From Thiosocius sp963808165 (GTDB taxonomy: Bacteria > Pseudomonadota > Gammaproteobacteria > Chromatiales > Chromatiaceae): a DNA stretch of 64,000 bases. The stretch spans positions 62,001-126,000 of the forward strand of contig CAWEET010000021.1 of the NCBI GenBank assembly GCA_963808165.1, written 5' to 3'. The notes under the pieces are model-generated. The model saw only the letters and a program-made list of their open reading frames with translations, had not been told where the DNA came from and made no database searches. This document shows positions 1 to 8,580 of this stretch, piece by piece. Position 1 is the stretch's first letter. Each line of letters begins with the position of its first letter. Both the position numbers and the translations under genes were made by a program.

Positions 1-1081
1 GACCCTGCGCGGGCACTACCCGGTCGAGACGGATGTGATCGCCGAGGAGTTGGGGCCGTTCGACGCACACTTCCTGGTGCCGGCCTTTTTCGAGGGTGGA
101 CGCATTACGCGTGACGGCATGCATTACCTGATGGTGGACGGTGAAGCGGTGCCGGTGCACGAGACCGAGTTCGCCCGGGATTCCGTGTTCGGTTTCAGCA
201 CTGCGTTCATGCCCGATTATGTCGCGGAAAAGACCGGTGGGCGGATCGCCGCTGCAGACGTCGAACGCTTTTCGCTGGCCGATGTGCGCGGCGACATTGG
301 TGCGCGGCTGCGCTCGCTGGAGAGCAACCGCTGCTGCGTGGTCGACGCCGAACGCCAGACTGATCTCGACAGCTTTGCGCGCCAGGTCCTGGCGGCGGCG
401 GGCGAGGGCAAGCGTTTCCTGTTCCGCAGCGCAGCCAGCCTGCTGACCGCGTTCGCCGGTCTGCCGCCGCAGCCGGTCGCTGCGGCCGACATGTGGCACT
501 TCGTGCGCGACGGCCGTCCGGGTGTGGTCCTGGTCGGTTCGCATGTCGGCAAGTCCACCCGTCAGCTCGAACAGCTGCGCGAGCAAGGGGCGCTGGTCGC
601 GCTGCATGTCGACCTGGACTGGATGGTGCGTGACGAGGATGGCCTGTTCGCCGAACTCGTGCAGGCCATGGTCGACGCGCAGCGGGCGGGGCAAGGTATC
701 GTGCTCTATACCAGCCGCGGCGAGCGTCAGTTCGAGACCAGCGCGGAGCGACTGGGCTTCGGTGATCGGGTCTCGGCATTCCTGATGCGGCTGGTGCGCA
801 ACCTGCCCAGGGAGACCGGGTTCCTGATCAGCAAGGGTGGCATCACCTCGAACGACACCCTCAGCAGCGGTTTGGCGCTGCGGACCGCGCGCGTGGTCGG
901 GCAGATCCGCGCCGGCTGCTCGGTGGTGTTGTGCCCGGACGATCACCCGCGTTATCCGGGGCTGCCGGTGGTGATCTTTCCTGGCAACGTCGGCGATGAC
1001 GACGCGCTGGCCGAGGTCTATGAGATCCTGTCGCGGCAGCGACAGCCCGACCAGGGTACCGCGATAGCGGCCACGCGTTAG
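1..1081 (+). CDS. Four-carbon acid sugar kinase family protein (DUF1537), 5' end outside window
   Basis: The reading frame is open from the first base of the window, so the start codon lies upstream. The visible 359 or so residues resemble the four-carbon acid sugar kinase family (formerly DUF1537), whose characterised members phosphorylate C4 sugar acids such as threonate or erythronate derivatives at the expense of ATP. The C-terminal part carries the family's nucleotide-binding segment, with the run KGGITSNDTLSSGL near base 830-870 and an acidic/glycine segment near the end. The substrate cannot be told from the sequence. A methyltransferase follows 49 bp downstream in the same direction. 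Family assignment is by remembered similarity. Confidence 0.75.
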   Translation, partial: TLRGHYPVETDVIAEELGPFDAHFLVPAFFEGGRITRDGMHYLMVDGEAVPVHETEFARDSVFGFSTAFMPDYVAEKTGGRIAAADVERFSLADVRGDIGARLRSLESNRCCVVDAERQTDLDSFARQVLAAAGEGKRFLFRSAASLLTAFAGLPPQPVAAADMWHFVRDGRPGVVLVGSHVGKSTRQLEQLREQGALVALHVDLDWMVRDEDGLFAELVQAMVDAQRAGQGIVLYTSRGERQFETSAERLGFGDRVSAFLMRLVRNLPRETGFLISKGGITSNDTLSSGLALRTARVVGQIRAGCSVVLCPDDHPRYPGLPVVIFPGNVGDDDALAEVYEILSRQRQPDQGTAIAATR

Positions 1082-1130
1082 AACCGGCGCCAGTTCCAGC
1101 AGTCGTGCCATCGGGGTTAAGCTGACGCCC

Positions 1131-1706
1131 ATGGACGAGGCCGAGCTGCGCAGAAAATGGGACCGGCGCCATGCGCAATCAGATGCGCCACCGGTGCCGC
1201 TGGAGGTCCTGGCCGACAATGCACATCTGCTGCCGGCCCGGGGCGATGCACTCGACCTGGCCTGCGGCCTCGGTGGCAGTGCGCTGTTCCTGGCAAGACG
1301 CGGGCTGCGCACAAGCGCCTGGGACCTGTCGCCGGTAGCGGTGGAGACGCTGCAGCGGGTGGCGGCCGACCTTCCGCTGCGGGCCGAGGCGCGCGATATT
1401 ACGCTGCGGCCGCCGCAGGCAGAGCGCTTCGACGTGATCTGCGTCGGCCATTTCCTCGAGCGCGAGTTGTGTCCGTGGATCGCCTCCGCGCTAAGACCGG
1501 GTGGGTTGCTGTTCTACCAGACGTTCACGCGCGAACGGGTCGACGACAGTGGCCCTGGCAGCGAGCGCTTTCGACTGGAACGCAACGAGTTGCTGCATCT
1601 ATTTTCCGATCTCATCGTGCGTTTCTATCGTGAAGAAGGGCGGATTGGCGACCCGGCACGCGGATTTCGCAACCGCGCCCAGCTGGTCGCCCAGCGGCCG
1701 CAATGA
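1131..1706 (+). CDS. Class I SAM-dependent methyltransferase
   Basis: A 191-residue protein with a standard Rossmann-type methyltransferase core. Motif I is LDLACGLGGS at residues 41-50, followed by an acidic residue at the end of the second strand (WDLSPVAVE) and a post-motif region ending GGLLFYQTF, which is typical of a TehB-like/type 11-12 methyltransferase group. The natural substrate is unknown. The ATG at 1131 has no strong ribosome binding site. It lies 49 bp after the sugar-acid kinase and is convergent with the cytochrome gene on the other strand. Confidence 0.8.
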   Translation: MDEAELRRKWDRRHAQSDAPPVPLEVLADNAHLLPARGDALDLACGLGGSALFLARRGLRTSAWDLSPVAVETLQRVAADLPLRAEARDITLRPPQAERFDVICVGHFLERELCPWIASALRPGGLLFYQTFTRERVDDSGPGSERFRLERNELLHLFSDLIVRFYREEGRIGDPARGFRNRAQLVAQRPQ

Positions 1707-1753
1707 CGGCCCGTTGACGCAGCATCCCCGCGGACCGGTCGCGCGAGGCTTTC

Positions 1754-3364
1754 CTATTTGACGGCAGGCTTGCTGCCCAGCAGGCCGCCGTCGAGCCCCG
1801 GTTTTCCATAGAGACTGAAGGCGTTGTCGTGGAATGCCCTGGCGGTCTCCTCCAGATCGCCGGCATAACGCGGATCCTGCGGTCGTTCATGGCTGTTGAT
1901 GAACTGTGCAAGGTCCCAGGCCTCCTGTTCGGTCAGCGTGTCGCCCAGCCCCAGTGGCATATTGTGTTTGATGAAGGCGGCTGCGGTATCGACACGGTGC
2001 ATGCCCGCGCCCCAGTTATAGGCGGCAGCACCCCAGAGGGGCGGGAACAGCGTCACCCCGTCCGAATCGAGCACCCCCTGTCCCCCGTCGCCGTGGCAGA
2101 TGGCGCATTTCTGCGCATACAGTTCCCCGCCCCGGCCGGCATCCGGTTTTTCCGCCGCCTCGTTCAGGCGCGGGTAACCCCGCCCTGGCATCCCGTGATC
2201 GCCAGTGGGTGCGCCGGTCGCCAGCCAGTAGCTGTAGGCCACGAGCGACACGATGCTGTCGCTGTCCGCCGCGGGCGGTGCGCCGGCTGCCGAGGCCTGT
2301 GCATTCATCGAGTATTTGAAGCAGCCCTGAACGCGTTCGATGTAGGTGTTGACCTTGTCGTTCTTGGTCCGATAGGCGGGATAGGCGACCCATGCCGCCC
2401 ACAGTGGTGCAGAGTCGGCCAGCCGCCCCGCATCGATGTGACAGTTACCGCAGGCCTGCTCGTTGCCCACGAACTTGGCCGACACCGGGTGCGCGTTGGT
2501 GTTCTCGAATATCTCCAGACCCTGCCGCACCGCTGCGCCGAAACGGTCGTCCGGGATCGCCGACGCCAGCGGCGGCTCGAAATGCCCCTGCTCGTCGACC
2601 TCCCGACCGGCGGGCGGCGCGTCGTGCCGGGGAAGCGGTCCGCGATGGATTTCCTCGGCTCCCACCCCGGCGCCTGCGGTGACAGCCGGGCTGCCCGTTG
2701 CGGCGCCCGTCGGCGGTCCGGGGGGCTGGGCCGCATAGTAGGCGGCCAGCGCATCGATCTCCGCCTCGCTCAGCGCGACGGCAACGGTCTGCATCATTCC
2801 CAGCGGATCGTTGGCGCGGCTACCGGATCGCCAGGCCTGCAGCTGGGCCTTTATGTAGCTCGCGTGCTGGCCGGCGATGCCAGGAAACGCTGCGCCGATC
2901 CCGTTGCCCCCGCGGCCATGACATTGGGTGCAGGCCGGCAGATTGCGCTTCGACCAGTCACCGCTGCGCGCGAGTCCGGCCGTCGCCTCCGTGCCGGCAC
3001 TGCCCGCGGCCTCGGTCGCCGGCGGCGGCACCGGAAGCCCCGCGTAGTAGTCGGCAACAGCGACGATCTGCGCTTCGGTCAGGGCCTTGGCCACCGGCAA
3101 CATCGTCGGGTTCTGACGCTTTCCGCTGGCGAAATCGCGCAACTGGCGCGCCATGTAGTCGGCATTCATGCCAGCGATCCGCGGAAAACCGGCCGCGGCC
3201 ATCCCGGCACCATCCGGCATATGGCAGCTCACGCAGGGGGCGACACCGTTGGGCGTACCCTGAGCGGCGATCCGTGCGCCGAGGTCGGCACCATCGCCGG
3301 CAATCGCGGCATAGGGCAGCAGCAGGAGCAAGGTCCAGGCGGGAAGGCGACAGATGGGCGGCAT
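1754..3364 (-). CDS. tsdA: Tetrahaem c-type cytochrome, probable thiosulfate dehydrogenase fusion (TsdBA-like)
   Basis: 536 residues with an N-terminal signal peptide (hydrophobic core at residues 10-22), so it is exported to the periplasm. Four CxxCH haem motifs lie at residues 44-48, 145-149, 305-309 and 420-424. The first two belong to a pair of cytochrome c4/c553-like domains. The C-terminal half resembles TsdA, the dihaem enzyme that couples two thiosulfates to tetrathionate; it has Cys348 in the RVQGCF segment, where TsdA carries the unusual Cys axial ligand of its catalytic haem, and Met469 (KHNMP), the likely ligand of the second haem. TsdB-TsdA fusions are known in purple sulfur bacteria. 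The start was chosen at 3364 because GGAG precedes it and the signal peptide begins there. Alternative: an orphan multihaem cytochrome with a TsdA-like domain. Confidence 0.72.
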   Translation of the reverse strand: MPPICRLPAWTLLLLLPYAAIAGDGADLGARIAAQGTPNGVAPCVSCHMPDGAGMAAAGFPRIAGMNADYMARQLRDFASGKRQNPTMLPVAKALTEAQIVAVADYYAGLPVPPPATEAAGSAGTEATAGLARSGDWSKRNLPACTQCHGRGGNGIGAAFPGIAGQHASYIKAQLQAWRSGSRANDPLGMMQTVAVALSEAEIDALAAYYAAQPPGPPTGAATGSPAVTAGAGVGAEEIHRGPLPRHDAPPAGREVDEQGHFEPPLASAIPDDRFGAAVRQGLEIFENTNAHPVSAKFVGNEQACGNCHIDAGRLADSAPLWAAWVAYPAYRTKNDKVNTYIERVQGCFKYSMNAQASAAGAPPAADSDSIVSLVAYSYWLATGAPTGDHGMPGRGYPRLNEAAEKPDAGRGGELYAQKCAICHGDGGQGVLDSDGVTLFPPLWGAAAYNWGAGMHRVDTAAAFIKHNMPLGLGDTLTEQEAWDLAQFINSHERPQDPRYAGDLEETARAFHDNAFSLYGKPGLDGGLLGSKPAVK

Positions 3365-3646
3365 TGCTTGTTCTCCGTAAGTTGCAGGGGCAGGGGGCGT
3401 AAGGCTAGCTGTCCGGCATGACACCATTATGGGCTTTGGTGCTGGCGTTTCGGGGAGCGTAAGGCCCGTGGCGTGGTATCGACTTCGCCCGACAGTCTGG
3501 TATTTTCGGGCATCAGCGCGCGCAGACAACCCCCCGTCTCGTCCAGTGCGCCTGTGTCGTGGGCGCCGCCCGTCGCCGGACCCCGGGTGTGCGCGTCGTG
3601 ACGCCGCGGTTGCCTGGCAAGCGCCGTCCACATCCCGCGGACTCCC

Positions 3647-4705
3647 TCAGAATAGAGGCAACTGCCTGCTGTCAGCGACCGGGGGACGAAACAGGTCGCA
3701 GCGCAACGGGGGTGCCGGGGCGAACCCCAGCCTGCGCGCAGCCAGCACGAAGCGCTGGCGGATCAGCTCGGCGTAGGCCCCGCTGCCGCGCAGGCGTCGT
3801 CCGAAGCGGCTGTCGTTATCACGGCCGCCGCGCGTGTCCCGGACATGGTTCATGACCCGTCCCGCGGCGTCCGGATGGTGCTGCTCCAGCCATTCTCGGA
3901 ACAATGGCGCGACCTCGAGCGGCAGGCGCAACAATACATAGTCGGCCGATCGGGCGCCTGCGCTGTGTGCCGCCTGCAACAGGAGCTCGATCTCGGGTTC
4001 GTTCAGTACCGGTATTACCGGCGCGAGCATCGCGCGGACCGGAATCCCGGCAGCACTCAGTGTCTCGATCACCTGCAGACGTCGCCGTGGGGCGGCCGCA
4101 CGTGGTTCCAGGGACCGCGCCAGCGGCTTCTCCAGTGTGGTCAAAGACACCGCGACTTCGACCAGGCCGTCCGCTGCCATCGCGCCCAACAGATCGATAT
4201 CACGTTCGACCATGGCCGACTTGGTAATGACCAGTGCGGGGTGGCGCGTACGATGCATGATCTCCAGTACCCGCCGTGTCGTTCGGTGTTCGCGCTCGAT
4301 CGGCTGGTAGGCATCGGTTATTGCACCGATGGCTACCGGCGCCGCCCGGTAAGCGGGTGCGGCGAGTTCTTCCAGCAGCCGGTCGGGCAGCTCCGGCCGG
4401 ACGAACAGCCGCGACTCAAAATCCAGCCCTGGCGACAGGTCAAGCCAGGCGTGCGTGGGCCGAGCATAGCAATAGATGCAGCCATGCTCGCAGCCACGAT
4501 AAGGGTTGATCGAGCGGTCGAAGGGGATGTCCGGTGAGTCGTTATAAGTTATTGCCCGGCGTGCATGATCGATGCCCGTGCTGGTGCGCAGCGGGCTCGC
4601 CCGCTGCGTTCCCCAGCCGTCGTCGAATGGCTGGTGATCGTGGCTGTGATAGCGGTTACGCGGATTGCCGGCGGCAGCGCGTCCGCGTGGTGGTTGGTCG
4701 TTCAT
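3647..4705 (-). CDS. PA0069-family radical SAM protein (SplB-like)
   Basis: A 352-residue radical SAM protein. The CxxxCxxC cluster motif is CEHGCIYC, with Cys72, Cys76 and Cys79, preceded by INPYRG, the hallmark of the PA0069/Rv2578c group related to spore photoproduct lyase SplB. The function of the group is not established. The C-terminus ends LPLF, also typical. The start at ATG 4705 was preferred over an upstream in-frame start at 4756 because a GGAG-like site (CGGAGCC) lies just before it. The gene stands alone and is transcribed towards 3646. Confidence 0.85.
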   Translation of the reverse strand: MNDQPPRGRAAAGNPRNRYHSHDHQPFDDGWGTQRASPLRTSTGIDHARRAITYNDSPDIPFDRSINPYRGCEHGCIYCYARPTHAWLDLSPGLDFESRLFVRPELPDRLLEELAAPAYRAAPVAIGAITDAYQPIEREHRTTRRVLEIMHRTRHPALVITKSAMVERDIDLLGAMAADGLVEVAVSLTTLEKPLARSLEPRAAAPRRRLQVIETLSAAGIPVRAMLAPVIPVLNEPEIELLLQAAHSAGARSADYVLLRLPLEVAPLFREWLEQHHPDAAGRVMNHVRDTRGGRDNDSRFGRRLRGSGAYAELIRQRFVLAARRLGFAPAPPLRCDLFRPPVADSRQLPLF

Positions 4706-4942
4706 GACGGCTCCGGTTCCCGGGTGACGGCCTGCGCGCGGCCGTGCCGGCGGCAATGATAGACCTGGTCCGGGTGTCCCTGTTGTAAAACAAATTTTAC
4801 GTTACAAGGAAAAGAACGATCCGTGACGGCCCCAGTGAAGTGTGTTGCGGATTGAGTCGTGTCACTCAAGTTGCTGTAATTTCAATACTTTACGAAATTG
4901 GCACAGCCATTTTCCGCGCCCTCGGTGGTAGTGGCACGGGAG

Positions 4943-5395
4943 ATGCTTCGATTCGGCAATGTGAAGGCGTTGCGGTACGAATGCCGTCGAGGCGGAATTG
5001 GGGTGCGGACAGTGACAGGAACAGGGATCCATTCGGATGCGGGGGAAGATTCGGATTCCACGAACAACGAAGACGGGCTTTGCCATGGGGCGTTGCGGGC
5101 CCAGAATGCCGCCTTTCAGGCGACTGGCGGTGTCAGCCGGAACAACCGCGCCGCGGGTTTCCTGCCCGGCTATTGCAACGTCAGCACTGGCGAGGCGGTC
5201 ATTTCCTGCTTCGCCGACGGCAGTCCCTCCCCGGTGCATCTGCTCGACGGACTGCCCGATGCGTGGGTGGCTGAAAGGGATGCGACCGGGCGCGTCCGGC
5301 AGACGGTGCCTATGGTGGTGGCCGGGTTCATCCGCGAAGGCAGTTTCTATACGCGCGAGGCAGCCGCCCGTTTCCTAGAACGCGACGATACCTAG
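4943..5395 (+). CDS. Conserved small protein of unknown function
   Basis: The frame is open from 4898 to the TAG at 5393-5395. Its second half (from about 5085) reads like a conserved small protein: a GGVS segment, a cysteine-containing middle part, HLLDGLPDAWV, then a C-terminal part ending in FYTREAAARFL. I recognise no domain of known function. The beginning is uncertain: ATG 4943 is given, but ATG 4898 or GTG codons at 5003 and 5012 are equally possible. A palindromic element begins one base after its stop codon. Confidence 0.5.
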   Translation: MLRFGNVKALRYECRRGGIGVRTVTGTGIHSDAGEDSDSTNNEDGLCHGALRAQNAAFQATGGVSRNNRAAGFLPGYCNVSTGEAVISCFADGSPSPVHLLDGLPDAWVAERDATGRVRQTVPMVVAGFIREGSFYTREAAARFLERDDT

Positions 5396-5396
5396 T

Positions 5397-5655
5397 GGGC
5401 CATGCGGGAAGTTCTGTAACACTCAGCCGATTCACGAGTCTCATCGACAAGGCACGTGAGCGCAGGACTAGCCCATGCTAATTCAAGCGATCGTAACGCC
5501 GGCGATGGGACTCGTGCACCGGCCCGCAGGGAGCCCCGCTGTTGGGCCAATGCCGTGTTGCACCCCTTGGAAAGGGCCTGCCATTCCCTTCGGCGTGCGC
5601 CTTGCCTTGGCCCAACAGCGGGGCTCTGAGCATTACAGAACTTCCCGCATGGCCC
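5397..5655. repeat. Nested palindromic element (MITE-like) with 30-bp terminal inverted repeats
   Basis: A 259-bp unit bounded by inverted repeats: 5397-5426 and 5626-5655 match in 28 of 30 positions when one is reverse-complemented. A second, perfect 20-bp inverted pair lies inside (5531-5550 with 5607-5626). A third pair, 5433-5446 with 5503-5516 (13 of 14), forms a hairpin within a 104-bp segment present only in the left arm. No convincing open frame or clear target duplication is seen. It looks like a non-autonomous mobile repeat or foldback element. No second copy was found in this window. Confidence 0.75.
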
Positions 5656-5923
5656 TCTGGTCAACCGTTCGCGGGGCGAAAGCTGGGCTGCAGGCGATCC
5701 CGCCAGGGCCCGGTGATGATTCGGTGCCTCGGCCCGTCGTGAGTCTGCTCCGAAGCAGAAGCAAGCAGGGCAATGCAGTCTGCTTGGCGGGGCAGGGCCT
5801 CCCGTCTGCACCGTGCCCGCCAGCTGGAGGAATTCCAGTGTGCGGCAGCGGTTTCTCGCTGTTCGCGGATGTGTGCCAACTGATAAGGTTGAACGATTTC
5901 GACGGTGTGATAAGGGAGTAGGC

Positions 5924-8476
5924 ATGTACGAGGCGTTTTTCAACCTCAGTGGTGATCCATTCAGGCTGTTGCCGGATCCCGGCATCTGCTTCCCGCATAA
6001 GAGTTGCGCCAGGGCCTGGGCTTACCTGCGTTACGCAGTGAAGCGCGGCGAGGGCATCGTGGTCATCACCGGTCGGCCCGGGTCCGGCAAGACCACGCTG
6101 GCGCAGCGCCTGCTGACCGAACTGAACCCGTCCAAGACGGTCAGCGTTCAGCTCATTGCACACGATCTCAGCGCCACCGATCTGCTGCGCAAACTGGCCT
6201 ACGCGTTCGGTCTGCCGGCCGAAGGGATGGACCGGGCGATGCTGGCACACCGCATCGAACGTTACCTGGCCGAGTTGGAGCATTCGAACCGGCGTGCGCT
6301 GGTGGTGATCGATGAGGCGCAGACCTTGTCGCATCATGCGTTGGAGGCGATGCGGCTGCTCACCGATCTGCAGTCCCACTCGCGTCCGGTGCTGCAAATG
6401 ATTCTGCTCGGTCAGAGCGAGCTCGAAGACGTCATGAGCGCACCCGGAATGGAGCAGTTCCAGCACCGGGTGATCGCGAGCTGTCGTCTGCAGACCATGG
6501 ACCTGAAGGAAACCAAATTCTACTTGGAGTACCGGCTCGCGTATGCCGATTGGCGCGGCGACCCCTCGATCGACGGATCCGCGGTGATGGCGATCTACCG
6601 CAACAGCAATGGTTTGCCGCGGCATGTGAACAAGATTTGCAGTCGCCTGTTTCTGCACGCCAGCAGCGAAGAGATCCACGCGCTCACGGAAGACGACGTG
6701 CAGGCGGTCGTCAGCGATCTGAAAGAGGAGTTGCTGGCACCCCTGACCATGGGCGATGCAGTCGAGAGCGAGCCGCCGGGTATGCCCGATTCCGTTGACG
6801 AACTGGCGCTGGTCCCCGGCGCTGCGCCGCATGCCTGTGCGCCAGAGGCGAACACCCAGAGCACGCTGAGCGGGCTGTACCCGAAAGAGGATCCGTCGGG
6901 CCACCCCTATGCCCCGGCACCGGTCGCCGCAACGCCGGGGGATGCGCATGGCCAGCCCTACCAGGGCACGCCGTCCGCTGGTGAAGCTGGCTATCCGTAC
7001 CAGGCCCCCACCCCGGGTGCCGACGGAGGTTACCCCTACCAGTCGGAGGACTGGACAGACGCCGGGCAGCCCTCCGGTGTGCGAGATGATGCCGGTCATG
7101 TGCTCGAGGTTTCGCGCGAGAAGGCGCGGCAGTTGACGGGTCGTATTGCGCAGTGGACACCCATGGTCCGGGATCGGCTGCGCAGGGATGCTGCCTCGCT
7201 GCTGCAGCGCCTGCGCGGGACCGCTGCCTCCGTACGATCGGGTGGCGGGAGATCCGGCTTCAAGGACATGCTGGCGACGCCGCCGCGGGGCGGCATGCGA
7301 CCGGCCCTGCTCGCGGGACTGGCGATCCTGGCGGTTGCCGCCGTGGTCGCTATCGTTGCCCGCGATCCCGATGTCCCGGCGGACGCTCCAGACGGTCACA
7401 GCGTCGAGTCGCACCGTCCTGAGGTTGCCATGGGGACTGTCGCCGAGCCATCGTCCGCGATGCCGCGGCCCGCGCCCGCAACCGGGTATCAGAAGCCAGC
7501 GGCGGAAGATGCCGCGGCGCAGCCGGCATCGCGCCAACCGCAAACGGCCGGGCTGGCAAGCACACAGCTCGCCGCCGCGGCAGAACCGACCATGGCGGCC
7601 GGAGAAGGGCCTGATGCCACGAGAGACGTCTCTGCCTATGCAACCGATCCGGCTGGTCCGGCCTTCTCGGAAACGCAGACTCAAGCGCCGGCCGAACCGG
7701 TTGCACAGATGTTCTCCGATGCGCAGCCGGGTGCCGCCGATGACACGGTGGCCCAATCGATGTCAGCGGGCCCAGCGGATTTCGCCGACCCGCCGCTGCA
7801 GCAGGATGAGCCGGCGTCGCCTCAGCTGGACCCGCCGGTAGCGGACGTCGTTGTGCCGGACGAACCGTTGCAGGCTGCGTCCGCCCAGGTCGTGCCGGAA
7901 CCGACAGCGGTGCTGGAAATGAATGCATTGCCGGGCGCAACCCTGTCGCCGGAAACTGCGGCCGAGCCGCCGCAGGCGGATACCGTGGCCGAGGCGGCTG
8001 CACTGCTTGCCGAGATCGAACGGCTCAATGTGCTGGCGGCGAAGGCACTGGCCCGTTATCGCCTGCTGCTGCCCGAGGACGACAATGCCTACGGCTACTA
8101 CCGTCAGGTCCTGGCCTTGGATCCCGACAACGGCGAGGCCTACGCCGGCCTGTCCCAGATAGTGCAGAAGTACGGCGAGATGGCCGAGAATGCGCTCGAC
8201 AAGAACGACCTGGTCAAGGCCGAGTTGTACGTCGAACGCGCGCTGAGCGTAGACCCTGGCCATTCGGAGTCGCTGATCCTGCGTAACCGGATCGAACGGG
8301 CGATCGCCGACGGCGAGGCGGCCCGCCAGGCCGCGGCAGAACGTGCGGCAGCGGAAAGCGAGGCAGCGCGGCAGCGCCAGCAGGATCGGCCCGCGCAACC
8401 GAAGGCGTCATCACCTAGCAGTCTCGAGCGTTTGATGCGATTCGTCGAGGGAAGCGGCACGAATGCCGATCAGTGA
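5924..8476 (+). CDS. ExeA/GspA-like AAA ATPase with Pro-rich linker, one membrane segment and TPR tail
   Basis: 850 residues. The N-terminal 270 form an ExeA-type AAA ATPase starting with MYEAFFNLSGDPF, Walker A GRPGSGKTT at 50-58 and Walker B VVIDEAQ with Asp130-Glu131. A low-complexity linker follows with repeats around GYPYQ/GHPYA (about 325-375), then one hydrophobic helix at about 461-479, a long Pro/Ala-rich stretch and a C-terminal TPR-like region with a charged coiled tail. Such ATPases work with type II secretion or exopolysaccharide/pilus assembly (ExeA, MshM, XrtA-associated ATPase). The sequence does not say which, and no secretion genes are adjacent. ATG 5924 was chosen for its family-typical start and the GGGAG site before it. 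Confidence 0.78.
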   Translation: MYEAFFNLSGDPFRLLPDPGICFPHKSCARAWAYLRYAVKRGEGIVVITGRPGSGKTTLAQRLLTELNPSKTVSVQLIAHDLSATDLLRKLAYAFGLPAEGMDRAMLAHRIERYLAELEHSNRRALVVIDEAQTLSHHALEAMRLLTDLQSHSRPVLQMILLGQSELEDVMSAPGMEQFQHRVIASCRLQTMDLKETKFYLEYRLAYADWRGDPSIDGSAVMAIYRNSNGLPRHVNKICSRLFLHASSEEIHALTEDDVQAVVSDLKEELLAPLTMGDAVESEPPGMPDSVDELALVPGAAPHACAPEANTQSTLSGLYPKEDPSGHPYAPAPVAATPGDAHGQPYQGTPSAGEAGYPYQAPTPGADGGYPYQSEDWTDAGQPSGVRDDAGHVLEVSREKARQLTGRIAQWTPMVRDRLRRDAASLLQRLRGTAASVRSGGGRSGFKDMLATPPRGGMRPALLAGLAILAVAAVVAIVARDPDVPADAPDGHSVESHRPEVAMGTVAEPSSAMPRPAPATGYQKPAAEDAAAQPASRQPQTAGLASTQLAAAAEPTMAAGEGPDATRDVSAYATDPAGPAFSETQTQAPAEPVAQMFSDAQPGAADDTVAQSMSAGPADFADPPLQQDEPASPQLDPPVADVVVPDEPLQAASAQVVPEPTAVLEMNALPGATLSPETAAEPPQADTVAEAAALLAEIERLNVLAAKALARYRLLLPEDDNAYGYYRQVLALDPDNGEAYAGLSQIVQKYGEMAENALDKNDLVKAELYVERALSVDPGHSESLILRNRIERAIADGEAARQAAAERAAAESEAARQRQQDRPAQPKASSPSSLERLMRFVEGSGTNADQ

Positions 8477-8502
8477 GGCCTGAGCATGCGGCGCGAGCAT
8501 TG

Positions 8503-8536
8503 AAAAAGCCCCGCCGCCATCTGGCCGCGGGGCTTT
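8503..8536. terminator. Bidirectional rho-independent terminator
   Basis: A GC-rich hairpin with arms AAAGCCCCGC (8505-8514) and GCGGGGCTTT (8527-8536), flanked by A-runs on the left and T-runs on the right. It sits between two convergent genes and can serve both. Confidence 0.85.
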
Positions 8537-8580
8537 GCGCCTACCGCCCGGTGGGCTGACGCCACCGGACGGCATTTCGG

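Noticed and set aside
1829..3421. 530-codon plus-strand frame opposite the tetrahaem cytochrome
   Set aside because: The opposite strand carries four haem motifs, a signal peptide and a ribosome binding site; this frame has none.
5633..7756. 707-codon minus-strand frame opposite the ExeA-like ATPase gene
   Set aside because: Crosses the palindromic element and the gene start, with no coherent protein features.
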